A stretch of DNA of 64,000 nt, taken from assembly GCA_026390165.1 (NCBI GenBank), contig JAPLGM010000014.1:1-64000 (forward strand). Reading direction: 5' to 3'. The notes under the pieces were generated by a model. That model searched no databases. It saw only the letters and a list, made by a program, of their open reading frames with translations, and was not told the DNA's origin. Positions within the stretch are counted from its first letter, which is position 1, and each line of letters starts with the position of its first letter. This document shows positions 24,338 to 32,719 of this stretch, piece by piece. The translations under genes were made by a program, and so were the position numbers. The stretch is from Campylobacterales bacterium. GTDB lineage: Bacteria > Campylobacterota > Campylobacteria > Campylobacterales > Sulfurimonadaceae.

Positions 24338-24828
24338 TGAAAATCCTCTACTTCGGGGGACAAAAAAGTGGCAAAAGTTCTCTGGCGGAGAAAAAAGCGT
24401 TGGAACTCTTTACCCTCAAACCCTATTATATTGCCACCTATAATAACGGTTATAACGATACAGAGATGAACCTTCGGGTGGAGAAACATCGCCTTTCACG
24501 TAAAGATGATTTCATTACGATCGAAGAGACCCATCACCTTTCACCCGTTATCAAACCACACAACACGTACCTCATCGATTGTATTTCGATGTGGTTGCTT
24601 AACCGTTTGGAGGATGACGAAACAACCCTCATTGAAGAGATCGAGAAAATATGTGCCATCAATGCCACGCTCATCTTTGTCCTCAATGATGTCACCAATG
24701 GCGTGATCCCGAATGATCCCATAAGTCGCCGTTTTGTCGATCTCAGCGGCATTATCGGTCAAAAACTCGCCTCTTTGTGCGATGAAGTTTACGAGGTGAA
24801 ATTGGGATTGGGGAATCGGCTTAAATGA
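24337..24828 (+). CDS. cobU: Adenosylcobinamide kinase/adenosylcobinamide-phosphate guanylyltransferase
   Basis: 163 residues. The P-loop 'GGQKSGKSSLAE' and the guanylylated His in 'VEKHRLSR' match CobU/CobP, which phosphorylates adenosylcobinamide and then forms adenosylcobinamide-GDP. The protein is a little shorter than the usual 170-180 residues but complete. The GTG start at 24337 overlaps the stop of the upstream HNH gene by one base. Base composition returns to the host norm at this gene. Confidence 0.9.
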   Translation: MKILYFGGQKSGKSSLAEKKALELFTLKPYYIATYNNGYNDTEMNLRVEKHRLSRKDDFITIEETHHLSPVIKPHNTYLIDCISMWLLNRLEDDETTLIEEIEKICAINATLIFVLNDVTNGVIPNDPISRRFVDLSGIIGQKLASLCDEVYEVKLGLGNRLK

Positions 24829-24870
24829 GCCCGTTTTGAATTCAATTTTAAAATCCATAGAGGAGTTTTT

Positions 24871-25551
24871 ATGACCATTTGGCAACACGTCCCTTTTGAA
24901 AACGAAGCGGCAATAGGGGAATGGGCTCGACTGCGCGGAATCACCTACCGCCTCATTCGATGCTGGGAAAACGCTCCCCTAGAAGCCGATGATCTGCTAG
25001 TCATATTGGGCGGTTCAATGAGTGCATACGATGATGTCGATTTTCTTCATCATGAAATAGAGTTCTTGCGTCAACGAATCCGTGATGGGGGGAAAATATT
25101 CGGTATATGTTTAGGGGCACAACTATTGGCTAGTGCAATGGGGGCATCCGTGTACAGCAGTAATACACGAGAGGCGGGATGGCGTGACATTGAGATTTTA
25201 CCCCATCTCCTCACCGCAAATTTGGAGCCTAAAATCAAAGTTTTTCATTGGCATGGCGATACATTTGATCTACCAAAAGGGTGTATCCGTATTGCGACGA
25301 ACGATGCCTTTGAGAATCAAGCTTTTGCCACCCCTGATGGTCGTATCGTCGCAACGCAATTTCATTTTGAAACAACGGCTGAGAGTATGAACGCTTTAAT
25401 GGATGCGGACGGGTCGTATCTCGATTTTGACTCACCCTATGTTGATAACGCCTCCCTTATTCGTGAAGAAGCCCATAATAGTGCCAATGCCAATAAAGCG
25501 TTATTTGATTTATTGGATCAATGGGTGAAAGTGGAGAACAGATGGAATTAG
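24871..25551 (+). CDS. Class I glutamine amidotransferase-like protein
   Basis: 226 residues of the GATase1 fold: nucleophile C80 in the elbow GICLGAQ, and the His of the triad in 'ATQFHFETTAES'. GMP-synthase-type GATase domains of this kind act alone on small substrates. The ATG has GAGG 8 bases upstream. It overlaps the second PtuA-like gene by 10 bases, sitting between the two ATPase-HNH modules and after cobU. The base composition is host-like, so it was probably part of the original operon. Its role in cobalamin or lower-ligand metabolism is unproven. Confidence 0.75.
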   Translation: MTIWQHVPFENEAAIGEWARLRGITYRLIRCWENAPLEADDLLVILGGSMSAYDDVDFLHHEIEFLRQRIRDGGKIFGICLGAQLLASAMGASVYSSNTREAGWRDIEILPHLLTANLEPKIKVFHWHGDTFDLPKGCIRIATNDAFENQAFATPDGRIVATQFHFETTAESMNALMDADGSYLDFDSPYVDNASLIREEAHNSANANKALFDLLDQWVKVENRWN

Positions 25552-27080
25552 TCTATTTATGGGTCGAAGATTATAAAAATATTCATCAGCAGGGTTTTAA
25601 TTTTAGTGGGCGGTATCGATGTGATTATGACCATGAGAAAAATGAATTAACGATTGATAAAAATAAAGACTACATCCATATCTTTCCTGAAAATATTAGT
25701 ATTACGGCGATTGTGGGGGAGAATGGGAGTGGGAAGAGTAGTCTTTTTGAATTGATTTTACTGCATTTTACTGATCTCAGTCGTTTAAATTCAAAACCGC
25801 AATATTGCTGTATTTATCATGAAAATGATGTTTTATATATAGCAAAAAATATCGAAAATTTAACATCGACGTATAAACTATTAGAAGAAAAAATACCGTA
25901 TTACATTCATTATGATTATTCTCTTACTGATAATAAAGATTACTATAGCAGAAGAACCTACCCACACAATAATATAGTTGTGATTCCATCGTATGAACAA
26001 ATATTTGATAAAACTATTTACGATGATGAATTGAAAAATATCTTATCCCTGATGAAAGAAAATTTTTATAATAGCTCAAAGCACCCCTATTTTTCTCCTA
26101 ATCAGATTACAATAAATTTAACAAAAGGTCTTTCGCATATTAGTCCAGAAAATTTAAATAACAATTGCGAAGATTTAAAATTCTATATTTATGAGCAATA
26201 TCGATTATTTGAAATACGAAATCATTTGGATGAAAAGTTAAAAATACCAAAATTAGATAATGGACGGACAAATTGGGATGAAATTATTGCAAATCTTGTA
26301 AATAATCCAACCTATAAGATTTTCATTGATGAAATTTTGAGATTTGATAAATTATTGAAAAACTGCAATATGTTGGTAAAGCCTAATAATCGTTTTAAAG
26401 AGATTGTAATCCAAAAGGATCGTATAAATAAAGATACAATCAATTTATTAGCTGAATTTCCAAAAAGTATAGGATTTGAAATATTTGATAATACTAAAGG
26501 AATTTCATATAATCACCTTAGTAACGGAGAAAAAGCACTTTTAAATATTAGACTCTATTTGGAAAATGTTATTATTAAAAAACCTGACGAAAGTTATATC
26601 ATTTTACTGGATGAAGCAGAAAAAGAGTTACATCCACAATGGCAAAAACAAGTTGTGAATTATCTAATAGATAGTTTTGAAAACTATAAAGTACATTTCA
26701 TATTGAGTTCTCACTCCCCCTTTATCCTCTCTGATATTCCAAAAGACAATGTGATTTTTCTCAAAGATGGCAAACAATTTGACGTGAATATGGAAACCTT
26801 CGGAGCCAATATCCACACTCTTCTCTCTCACGGCTTTTTTATGAAAGACGGTTTGATGGGGGAGTTTGCAAAAGAGAAAATTAATCAGATCATCAACTAT
26901 CTCAATGATAAAGAATCAGAAATTACCGATAATAAAACAGCGCAAAAATATATCAATATTATCGGTGAACCAATTTTAAAACGACAACTTCAAAAAATGC
27001 TTGATAGCAAACGTATTTCTCGCATTGATGAAATTGATGAGTTAAAAAAACGAATTGCACTTTTAGAAAGTAAACAATGA
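25542..27080 (+). CDS. PtuA-like ABC/AAA ATPase, Septu-like module 2
   Basis: 512 residues from the ATG at 25542 (GGAGAACAG upstream; an in-frame start 21 bases earlier lacks support). Walker A is GENGSGKSS (59-67), signature 'LSNGEKALLNI', Walker B 'YIILLDEAEKELHP' and switch His 'LSSHSPFIL'. About 250 AT-rich residues separate Walker A from the signature, so the lobe between them differs from module 1. The last ~90 residues are charged and helical. It shares only the ATPase motifs with module 1, so it is probably a separate acquisition, not a tandem duplication. The stop overlaps the HNH start (ATGA). Defence role is inferred from the pairing. Confidence 0.78.
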   Translation: MELVYLWVEDYKNIHQQGFNFSGRYRCDYDHEKNELTIDKNKDYIHIFPENISITAIVGENGSGKSSLFELILLHFTDLSRLNSKPQYCCIYHENDVLYIAKNIENLTSTYKLLEEKIPYYIHYDYSLTDNKDYYSRRTYPHNNIVVIPSYEQIFDKTIYDDELKNILSLMKENFYNSSKHPYFSPNQITINLTKGLSHISPENLNNNCEDLKFYIYEQYRLFEIRNHLDEKLKIPKLDNGRTNWDEIIANLVNNPTYKIFIDEILRFDKLLKNCNMLVKPNNRFKEIVIQKDRINKDTINLLAEFPKSIGFEIFDNTKGISYNHLSNGEKALLNIRLYLENVIIKKPDESYIILLDEAEKELHPQWQKQVVNYLIDSFENYKVHFILSSHSPFILSDIPKDNVIFLKDGKQFDVNMETFGANIHTLLSHGFFMKDGLMGEFAKEKINQIINYLNDKESEITDNKTAQKYINIIGEPILKRQLQKMLDSKRISRIDEIDELKKRIALLESKQ

Positions 27081-27916
27081 TAAAAATTACTCATCCAGAC
27101 TTATCGAAACTTGCACAAGAACATTACGAGAAGTTAAAAAGTAAAATCAAGATATTTCCGACCTGTAACTATGCTCTTGAAGAAGTTATGACTGCAAAAC
27201 CTGAAAAACTTCATGAAATTGCTCTTCACTATAAAAATGACACTAATTTTAATTTTATGAAAGCTCTTTACGAGAACTTTTCGAATAAAAAAAAAGAGTA
27301 TGATGCTTATGATTTAGCAGAATCTTTACAAATTGATGTTTGCCCTTACTGCAACCGAAATTATACTTTTACGATTAAATCTAAAAGCGGTTCAACTCGT
27401 CCGCAATTTGACCATTTTTACGACAAAGCCACTTACCCCATTTTGGCACTTTCATTTTACAATCTCATTCCCTGCTGTCCTACGTGTAACAGCACAATGA
27501 AAGGATCAACACCTTTTTCGATTACAACTCATTTACATCCGTATCAAGATAGTTTTAACGATCACGCAAAATTTTCGCTCAAGATTCAAAATAGCAATTT
27601 CTATTATGATGAAAATGGATTTGATGTAAAGATCGAGACAAAAGAACCAAAAGCACAAAAAATAATCGATGATTTTGCTTTGCAGACACTCTATGATGAG
27701 CACAAAGATATTACTCTCGAACTTATCCAAAAAGCCGAAATATACAACGAAAGCTATATTGATGAACTAATGCAAAAATACGATGGGACGCTATTCAAAA
27801 ATCGTGAGGATTTACTACGCCTCATCACCTGTGGCTATATCACCGACGAAGAGATCAGCAAACGCCCACTTAGCAAACTCATCAAAGACATTTCAGAAGA
27901 GTTGGAACTCATTTGA
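27077..27916 (+). CDS. HNH endonuclease, Septu-like module 2
   Basis: 279 residues with a zinc-ribbon HNH core: C89-x2-C92 (VCPYCNRN), D112-H113 (FDHFYDK) and C134-x2-C137 (CCPTCNS). The order matches the module 1 nuclease but the sequence is very different, with a long N-terminal helical segment before the core. It overlaps the ATPase stop by 4 bases. The final ~45 codons have a less AT-rich composition than the core. cobQ follows 34 bases later on the same strand. Confidence 0.78.
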   Translation: MIKITHPDLSKLAQEHYEKLKSKIKIFPTCNYALEEVMTAKPEKLHEIALHYKNDTNFNFMKALYENFSNKKKEYDAYDLAESLQIDVCPYCNRNYTFTIKSKSGSTRPQFDHFYDKATYPILALSFYNLIPCCPTCNSTMKGSTPFSITTHLHPYQDSFNDHAKFSLKIQNSNFYYDENGFDVKIETKEPKAQKIIDDFALQTLYDEHKDITLELIQKAEIYNESYIDELMQKYDGTLFKNREDLLRLITCGYITDEEISKRPLSKLIKDISEELELI

Positions 27917-27950
27917 AAGCTATCCATTCCCTCCCATCAAGGTACACAGA

Positions 27951-29342
27951 ATGACCCCCATCTCCATCTTCGGCACCTCCTCCGACGCAGGCAAATCAAC
28001 CTTAACTTTTGTTATCGCCAAAATCATCCAAAATGCGGGCTACACCGTAGCCCCCTTCAAAGCCCAAAACGTCTCCAATAACTCCCATGTCGCCGATGAT
28101 GGATCTGAAATCGCCATCGCCCAATTCTTCCAAGCGGAAGTTCTTGGAGTTCCCACAAGCTACCATCTCAATCCCGTCCTCCTCAAATCGGGACGTGGAA
28201 ACACTGCCTCGATGATCGTCAATGGACGTGTTGCAGGGGAGAAAGAGGTGCGGGAGTATTACCGCGACCTTGACACCCTCAAACCTTCGGTAGATGCTTC
28301 GTTTGAATATCTCTCTTCACGTTATGACTGTGTTGTGTGTGAGGGGGCGGGGAGTCCTGTGGAACTCAATCTGATGGACAAAGACCTCTCCAATATCTAC
28401 ATCGCGGAGCGTTTTAATACCAAGATCATTCTCGTCGCCGACATTGAGCGAGGGGGCGTTTTCGCTTCCATTTGGGGAGTGTATAATCTCCTTCCCGACG
28501 AATTGAAAAAAAATGTGATCGGGGTGATCGTCAATAAGTTTCGGGGGGATATGAGTCTCTTTGATGAGGGGGTTACGATTATCGAAGAGCGTTTCGGGAT
28601 TCCTGTCCTTGGGGTATTGCCCTATGGAGAACTTAACCTTGGATTTGAAGATTCTCAAAGCCTAATGAACTACGTTCAAAATAAAACCGACACCAAAATC
28701 AGCGTCGGAGTGATCGCCTATCCAACGATGAGCAACTACAACGACATCGAACCCCTCATTCACGATGAGGAGCTCTCCGTTGAATTTATCCGTGGGGATA
28801 TGGCGTTGGAAGCGTACGATGTGATACTCCTCCCTGGGTCGAAACTCGTCATTAACGATCTCCGCTGGTTGAAGAAAACGGGACTTTACGGGCGGTTACG
28901 GGAGCGAACTAAAGCGGTTTACGGTATCTGTGGCGGGTATCAGATGATGTTTGCGCGTATTGATGACCTCTATGCGATTGAGAATCTGGAACCAACCTCG
29001 GAAGAGGGATTCGGGTGGATAGAGGATGTTATAACGTTGGAGAGGGATAAAATCCTGACCAAGGGAACGTATCCCCTTTTTGACCACGAGATAAAAGGAT
29101 TTGAAATCCGTCATGGTATCAGTCTTCAAAATATCCAATGGTTTGCGAACAAGCACGTTAGGGGTTCGTTCGTCCACGGTATTTTTGAAAACAATGCTTT
29201 TCGCACCCGCTTTTTTCATAAGCTCCACGCTGAGTATATCGGGTATGATTTCCAAAAAAGAAAAGCCGCTATTTTGGACGAATTTATCGGCGAATGCGCT
29301 GGGCGGATTGATGTGAAAAGGATACTCGACAATGTCATATAA
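27951..29342 (+). CDS. cobQ: Cobyric acid synthase
   Basis: 463 residues from the ATG at 27951, preceded by AAGGTACACAG. A much longer frame runs back to 27783 across the HNH gene but is not credible. The N-terminal ATP-dependent domain has 'FGTSSDAGKS'; the C-terminal amidotransferase domain has its catalytic Cys in 'VYGICGGYQMMF'. CobQ/CbiP amidates the b, d, e and g side chains of adenosylcobyric acid precursors. It is slightly short for the family (usually 480-510). It lies directly after module 2 of the ATPase-HNH pairs and before the cysteine-rich protein, which it overlaps. Confidence 0.9.
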   Translation: MTPISIFGTSSDAGKSTLTFVIAKIIQNAGYTVAPFKAQNVSNNSHVADDGSEIAIAQFFQAEVLGVPTSYHLNPVLLKSGRGNTASMIVNGRVAGEKEVREYYRDLDTLKPSVDASFEYLSSRYDCVVCEGAGSPVELNLMDKDLSNIYIAERFNTKIILVADIERGGVFASIWGVYNLLPDELKKNVIGVIVNKFRGDMSLFDEGVTIIEERFGIPVLGVLPYGELNLGFEDSQSLMNYVQNKTDTKISVGVIAYPTMSNYNDIEPLIHDEELSVEFIRGDMALEAYDVILLPGSKLVINDLRWLKKTGLYGRLRERTKAVYGICGGYQMMFARIDDLYAIENLEPTSEEGFGWIEDVITLERDKILTKGTYPLFDHEIKGFEIRHGISLQNIQWFANKHVRGSFVHGIFENNAFRTRFFHKLHAEYIGYDFQKRKAAILDEFIGECAGRIDVKRILDNVI

Positions 29343-29754
29343 AAAATGGTTCGATGCTCACGGCTCTAAACACCGTGTTATTATGGAAAAATTAACCCAT
29401 CTCAGTGATGCGGAAGTGATCGAGTATTTTCGATTTGAGAATATGGTGGTGAATGAAACAGATTTTTGCCCCCTCTATGCAGAGAATAAAAAATGTCACG
29501 ATATGGAAGATCTTAATTGCTACCTCTGCGCTTGTCCTAATTTTCGATTTAACGATCAAGGGTTTACAAAAGAGGGGGAGAAAACCCTCTTTAGCACGTG
29601 TGGAATCGAGAGTCCCGACGGGGATCAGTACGTGAGCGAAAACGCTATCCACCAAAACTGTGCCGGATGTCTCGTCCCCCACCGTGAGAGCTATGTACGT
29701 AAAGTATTCGATCGAGACTGGTTCACTATTATGAAAAAGGTACCGTGTGAATAA
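29332..29754 (+). CDS. Cysteine-rich small-domain protein of cobalamin operons
   Basis: 140 residues with nine cysteines, in CPLYAENKKC, NCYLCAC, FSTCGI, NCAGC and a final VPC. The arrangement is that of the 'cysteine-rich small domain' found beside cobalamin genes in several bacteria, probably zinc-binding. A charged N-terminal helix precedes it. It overlaps cobQ by 11 bases and cobS by 8. Function is unknown; association with cobinamide or lower-ligand handling is inferred only from position. Confidence 0.8.
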   Translation: MSYKKWFDAHGSKHRVIMEKLTHLSDAEVIEYFRFENMVVNETDFCPLYAENKKCHDMEDLNCYLCACPNFRFNDQGFTKEGEKTLFSTCGIESPDGDQYVSENAIHQNCAGCLVPHRESYVRKVFDRDWFTIMKKVPCE

Positions 29755-30493
29755 CATCTATTTGGGGATCAAATTTGCCCTGAGCTATTTCACGATTCTC
29801 CCTATAGGTTTTAAAGAGGGGGATGATCTGTCACACTCACGCGTATTATCCACGATGCTCTATACCCTCCCTTTCATCGGGATTCTCCTCTCATCGCTTG
29901 CTATTGGAGTATTTCTCCTCACCGAACCGTTGGGGTGGCTGGGGGCGATCCTTTCTGCGGTGGCGTATATGGTGCTGTATGGATTTATCCACACCGAAGC
30001 AATTTTCGATGTGACCGATGCCCTTTATGCCGCCCATAGCGGTAAAGATCCGTATCTCGTTATCAAAGAGCCGACGGTGGGGGCGATGGGGGTTTTGTAT
30101 GGGGTGAGTTTTCTGATTCTCAAAATTGCTGCCTTAGCGACGTTGTTGATGCACCATCTCTTTTGGGAATTTGTCGCTATTGCCCTCATCAGCCGCCTCT
30201 CTTTGGTATGGCTTATCAAAAGCTATACGTTTCGCTCCTCTTTTGTCTCCCAACTGCGCGAGAGCCTCACCCTTACCACACTACTGCTACTAAGTGGACT
30301 CACTACGGTTCTTGGTTTTTGGTTTCTTTCTTTCCCGTTTATCGCACTCTTGGGAGGGGGGGTTCTTGTCTCATTTTTGATTGTCTTCCTTACTCGAAAA
30401 TCACTTGGATTTATCAACGGTGACGTATTGGGGATGACATTAGAGCTTGTTGAACTGACCCTTCTTTTCGCGGTATTACGACTATGGAGCTAA
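29747..30493 (+). CDS. cobS: Adenosylcobinamide-GDP ribazoletransferase (cobalamin synthase)
   Basis: 248-residue membrane protein with six or more spans. The motif 'FIHTEAIFDVTDALYA' carries the acidic residues that bind metal and substrate in CobS. It joins adenosylcobinamide-GDP (from CobU) with alpha-ribazole (from CobT and the phosphatase encoded next). GTG start at 29747, overlapping the cysteine-rich gene; it also overlaps cobC by 10 bases. Confidence 0.9.
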   Translation: MNNIYLGIKFALSYFTILPIGFKEGDDLSHSRVLSTMLYTLPFIGILLSSLAIGVFLLTEPLGWLGAILSAVAYMVLYGFIHTEAIFDVTDALYAAHSGKDPYLVIKEPTVGAMGVLYGVSFLILKIAALATLLMHHLFWEFVAIALISRLSLVWLIKSYTFRSSFVSQLRESLTLTTLLLLSGLTTVLGFWFLSFPFIALLGGGVLVSFLIVFLTRKSLGFINGDVLGMTLELVELTLLFAVLRLWS

Positions 30494-31005
30494 CTCTCTT
30501 GCGACACGCGCCACTTCCCAAACATCTCCAAAAACGATACATAGGGCACTCCGATATTTCTATCGATACCACCCTTTTTGAAAAGAACAAAATTGCCCCT
30601 CTTATGGGAAAGAAATACGATGCACTTTACAGCTCCGATCTCCTCCGATGTACCCAAACGCTAGAACATATCGGATGGAACGATTTTATCTCCGATGGGC
30701 GACTGAGGGAGGTTCGTTTTAAACGCCACATAGAGGGGAAGAGTTTCGGTGAGATTGAAGCGATGGACGATTTCGACCCCCTCTTTTTGGAGTCACAAGA
30801 GAGGTGGCATTCCTTTATCTGTGATGAATCGCTTTCACTGTTTCAAGAGCGACTTCAAAATTTTCTGGATGAACTCCCGAATGAGGGAAATATTTTATGC
30901 TGTGCCCATGGGGGGACAATACGGGAAATTCTGACCCTTTTGACCCCTAAAAACCCACCACAAACCCTCGACTACCTCGACTACACAATAGTTAGGGTAA
31001 AATAA
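30484..31005 (+). CDS. cobC: Alpha-ribazole phosphatase, histidine phosphatase superfamily
   Basis: 173 residues. The phosphoryl-accepting His is in 'LLRHAPL', with the second His in 'CAHGGTIREIL'. RHA replaces the usual RHG, a common variant in CobC proteins. It should dephosphorylate alpha-ribazole 5'-phosphate. Last gene of the cobalamin set; tamA starts 25 bases later. Confidence 0.82.
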   Translation: MELTLLRHAPLPKHLQKRYIGHSDISIDTTLFEKNKIAPLMGKKYDALYSSDLLRCTQTLEHIGWNDFISDGRLREVRFKRHIEGKSFGEIEAMDDFDPLFLESQERWHSFICDESLSLFQERLQNFLDELPNEGNILCCAHGGTIREILTLLTPKNPPQTLDYLDYTIVRVK

Positions 31006-31030
31006 CATACCAAAATTTTCAAGGGTGACG

Positions 31031-32719
31031 ATGCGGATACTTTTACTCTCTATCGTAGTGTTCGCGTCACTCTTTGGCAAGCCGTTACTGCTGCTTTTTT
31101 CAGGTAATGAGAAAATTTCTTCGAGCGATCTTTACAGCACTTTGGGGCTTCGCCTCCCCTACGCCCTCGAAGTATGGGAAGACAAACCCGCTATCGAACC
31201 GATTCTCATCTCTCAAAGCGTGACGACACTTACGGGTTATTATCACTCTCATGGCTATTTTGAAGCCAAAATTACCCCTGATGAGACCAACAACTCCATC
31301 ACCTTGACCATCCAAGAAAATACTCCCGTAGAGATTACCGATATTCAGATCAACAGCACCCTCGATATTCATAAAGCGATTGAATTGGATGAAGGGGATT
31401 TGTTTGACCAAGAGAAATTTTCGAATACCAAAACAAAAATCAAAAAACAGTATTACGCAGCAGGGTATTGCAACGCGACGTTTAATTCAAAAGCATGGAT
31501 TGACACCCAAGAGCACAAAGCGCATCTATTGTTTGAAGCCACCCCCAATGAACGTTGTACGTTTGGTCCTATTGTCGCCTCCTCCACCCCCAATATCGAC
31601 GGAAATCTTACCGCCTCAATGCTGCGCTTTCATGAGGGGGATCCCTATACCCTAGAAGCGATACAACGAAGCTATGAAACCCTCTATGCCCAAGAGGCAA
31701 TAGCGCGGGTTAGTATCAACGATATCGATAGGAATGGGAATATTGTCCCCATTACACTGGGGATTGAAGAGGTGGATAAGCCCATACGATTTAGCACAGG
31801 GCTAGGGTACAGTACCGATCAAGGCGTCGGTGCTCAAATGGGGATAAAACATCGTAATTTTTTAGGAGATATGAAAACCCTCTCACTCGATGCAAAATAT
31901 ACCCAAATCAAAGAGAATGGTTCCGCCATCCTCTCTGTTCCCTTATGGGATCACCTCTCTGCACACGGTGAAGTGGGATATGTCAATGAGCAATTTCAAG
32001 GGTACCGCTCTCAAAGTGTTTTTGAAAAACTGACCCTAAAGTATCAAAACATCCCCACTTCCCTCCTCGCAGCACTCCTCGTTGATCAGGCAAAAACTTA
32101 TGCAAGTAATAACCCCGAAGCGTTTCCAGAGAGTAATTTATTTATTATCTCTCCCATGATGGAGTTCAACCGCGATACCCGTGACAAACTCCTCGAGCCC
32201 ACGAAAGGGAACTGGATTAATGCCAAAGCGCAAGGGTCGCTTCTCTCATCCTACTCCGATGCAACCTATCTTAAAACCTTTCTCTCTGGCGCGCATATTG
32301 AGAGCTTCGGTGACCATATTATTGCTGCACGCTTCCACTGGGGGGTATTGCGGACGTATGAGGGAGCCGTCCCGAGTGCTTACCGTTTTTATGCGGGGGG
32401 GATGAACTCTAACCGCGCCTATACCTACCGCAGTTTGGGGCCCAAAGATCTCAATGGAGATCCTCTGGGATTCAACTCTCTTTTGGAGGGGACGTTGGAA
32501 TACCGATTCCCCATCTACTCTCAGCTAAGAGGGGTCATCTTTAGTGATCTCACCTACGGTTCTAATCACTATTTCCCCGATTATACCCTCCCCTATTGGG
32601 GAGTAGGGGTAGGATTACGCTATGTCACTCCCGTGGGACCTATTGCTATCGATATTGGGGCTGATCCCCATAATTTTGGACAACACACACTCCAGTTTCG
32701 AATAGGGGAGCTATTTTGA
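31031..32719 (+). CDS. tamA: TamA-like outer membrane assembly protein (Omp85 family)
   Basis: 562 residues from the ATG at 31031, with AAGGG 5 bases upstream; a GTG two codons earlier is in frame but less likely. Signal peptide about 1-17, POTRA-like domains about 25-250 (for example 'IEPILISQSVTTLTGYYHSH'), then a beta-barrel of about 300 residues with 'RVGGDNSNRAYTYR'-type Omp85 turn seen as 'YAGGMNSNRAYTYR' and a C-terminal strand ending 'LQFRIGELF'. TamA works with TamB, encoded immediately after, to move lipids or assemble proteins at the outer membrane. It is separate from the cobalamin genes in function. Confidence 0.85.
   Translation: MRILLLSIVVFASLFGKPLLLLFSGNEKISSSDLYSTLGLRLPYALEVWEDKPAIEPILISQSVTTLTGYYHSHGYFEAKITPDETNNSITLTIQENTPVEITDIQINSTLDIHKAIELDEGDLFDQEKFSNTKTKIKKQYYAAGYCNATFNSKAWIDTQEHKAHLLFEATPNERCTFGPIVASSTPNIDGNLTASMLRFHEGDPYTLEAIQRSYETLYAQEAIARVSINDIDRNGNIVPITLGIEEVDKPIRFSTGLGYSTDQGVGAQMGIKHRNFLGDMKTLSLDAKYTQIKENGSAILSVPLWDHLSAHGEVGYVNEQFQGYRSQSVFEKLTLKYQNIPTSLLAALLVDQAKTYASNNPEAFPESNLFIISPMMEFNRDTRDKLLEPTKGNWINAKAQGSLLSSYSDATYLKTFLSGAHIESFGDHIIAARFHWGVLRTYEGAVPSAYRFYAGGMNSNRAYTYRSLGPKDLNGDPLGFNSLLEGTLEYRFPIYSQLRGVIFSDLTYGSNHYFPDYTLPYWGVGVGLRYVTPVGPIAIDIGADPHNFGQHTLQFRIGELF

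Noticed and set aside
22302-27916. Retron or CRISPR components near the ATPase-HNH pairs
   Set aside because: No reverse transcriptase, msr/msd-like repeat or spaced direct-repeat array is present.
27783-27950. Extended N-terminus of cobQ
   Set aside because: The in-frame extension overlaps the HNH coding region; the ATG at 27951 has a good ribosome-binding site and matches the CobQ N-terminus.
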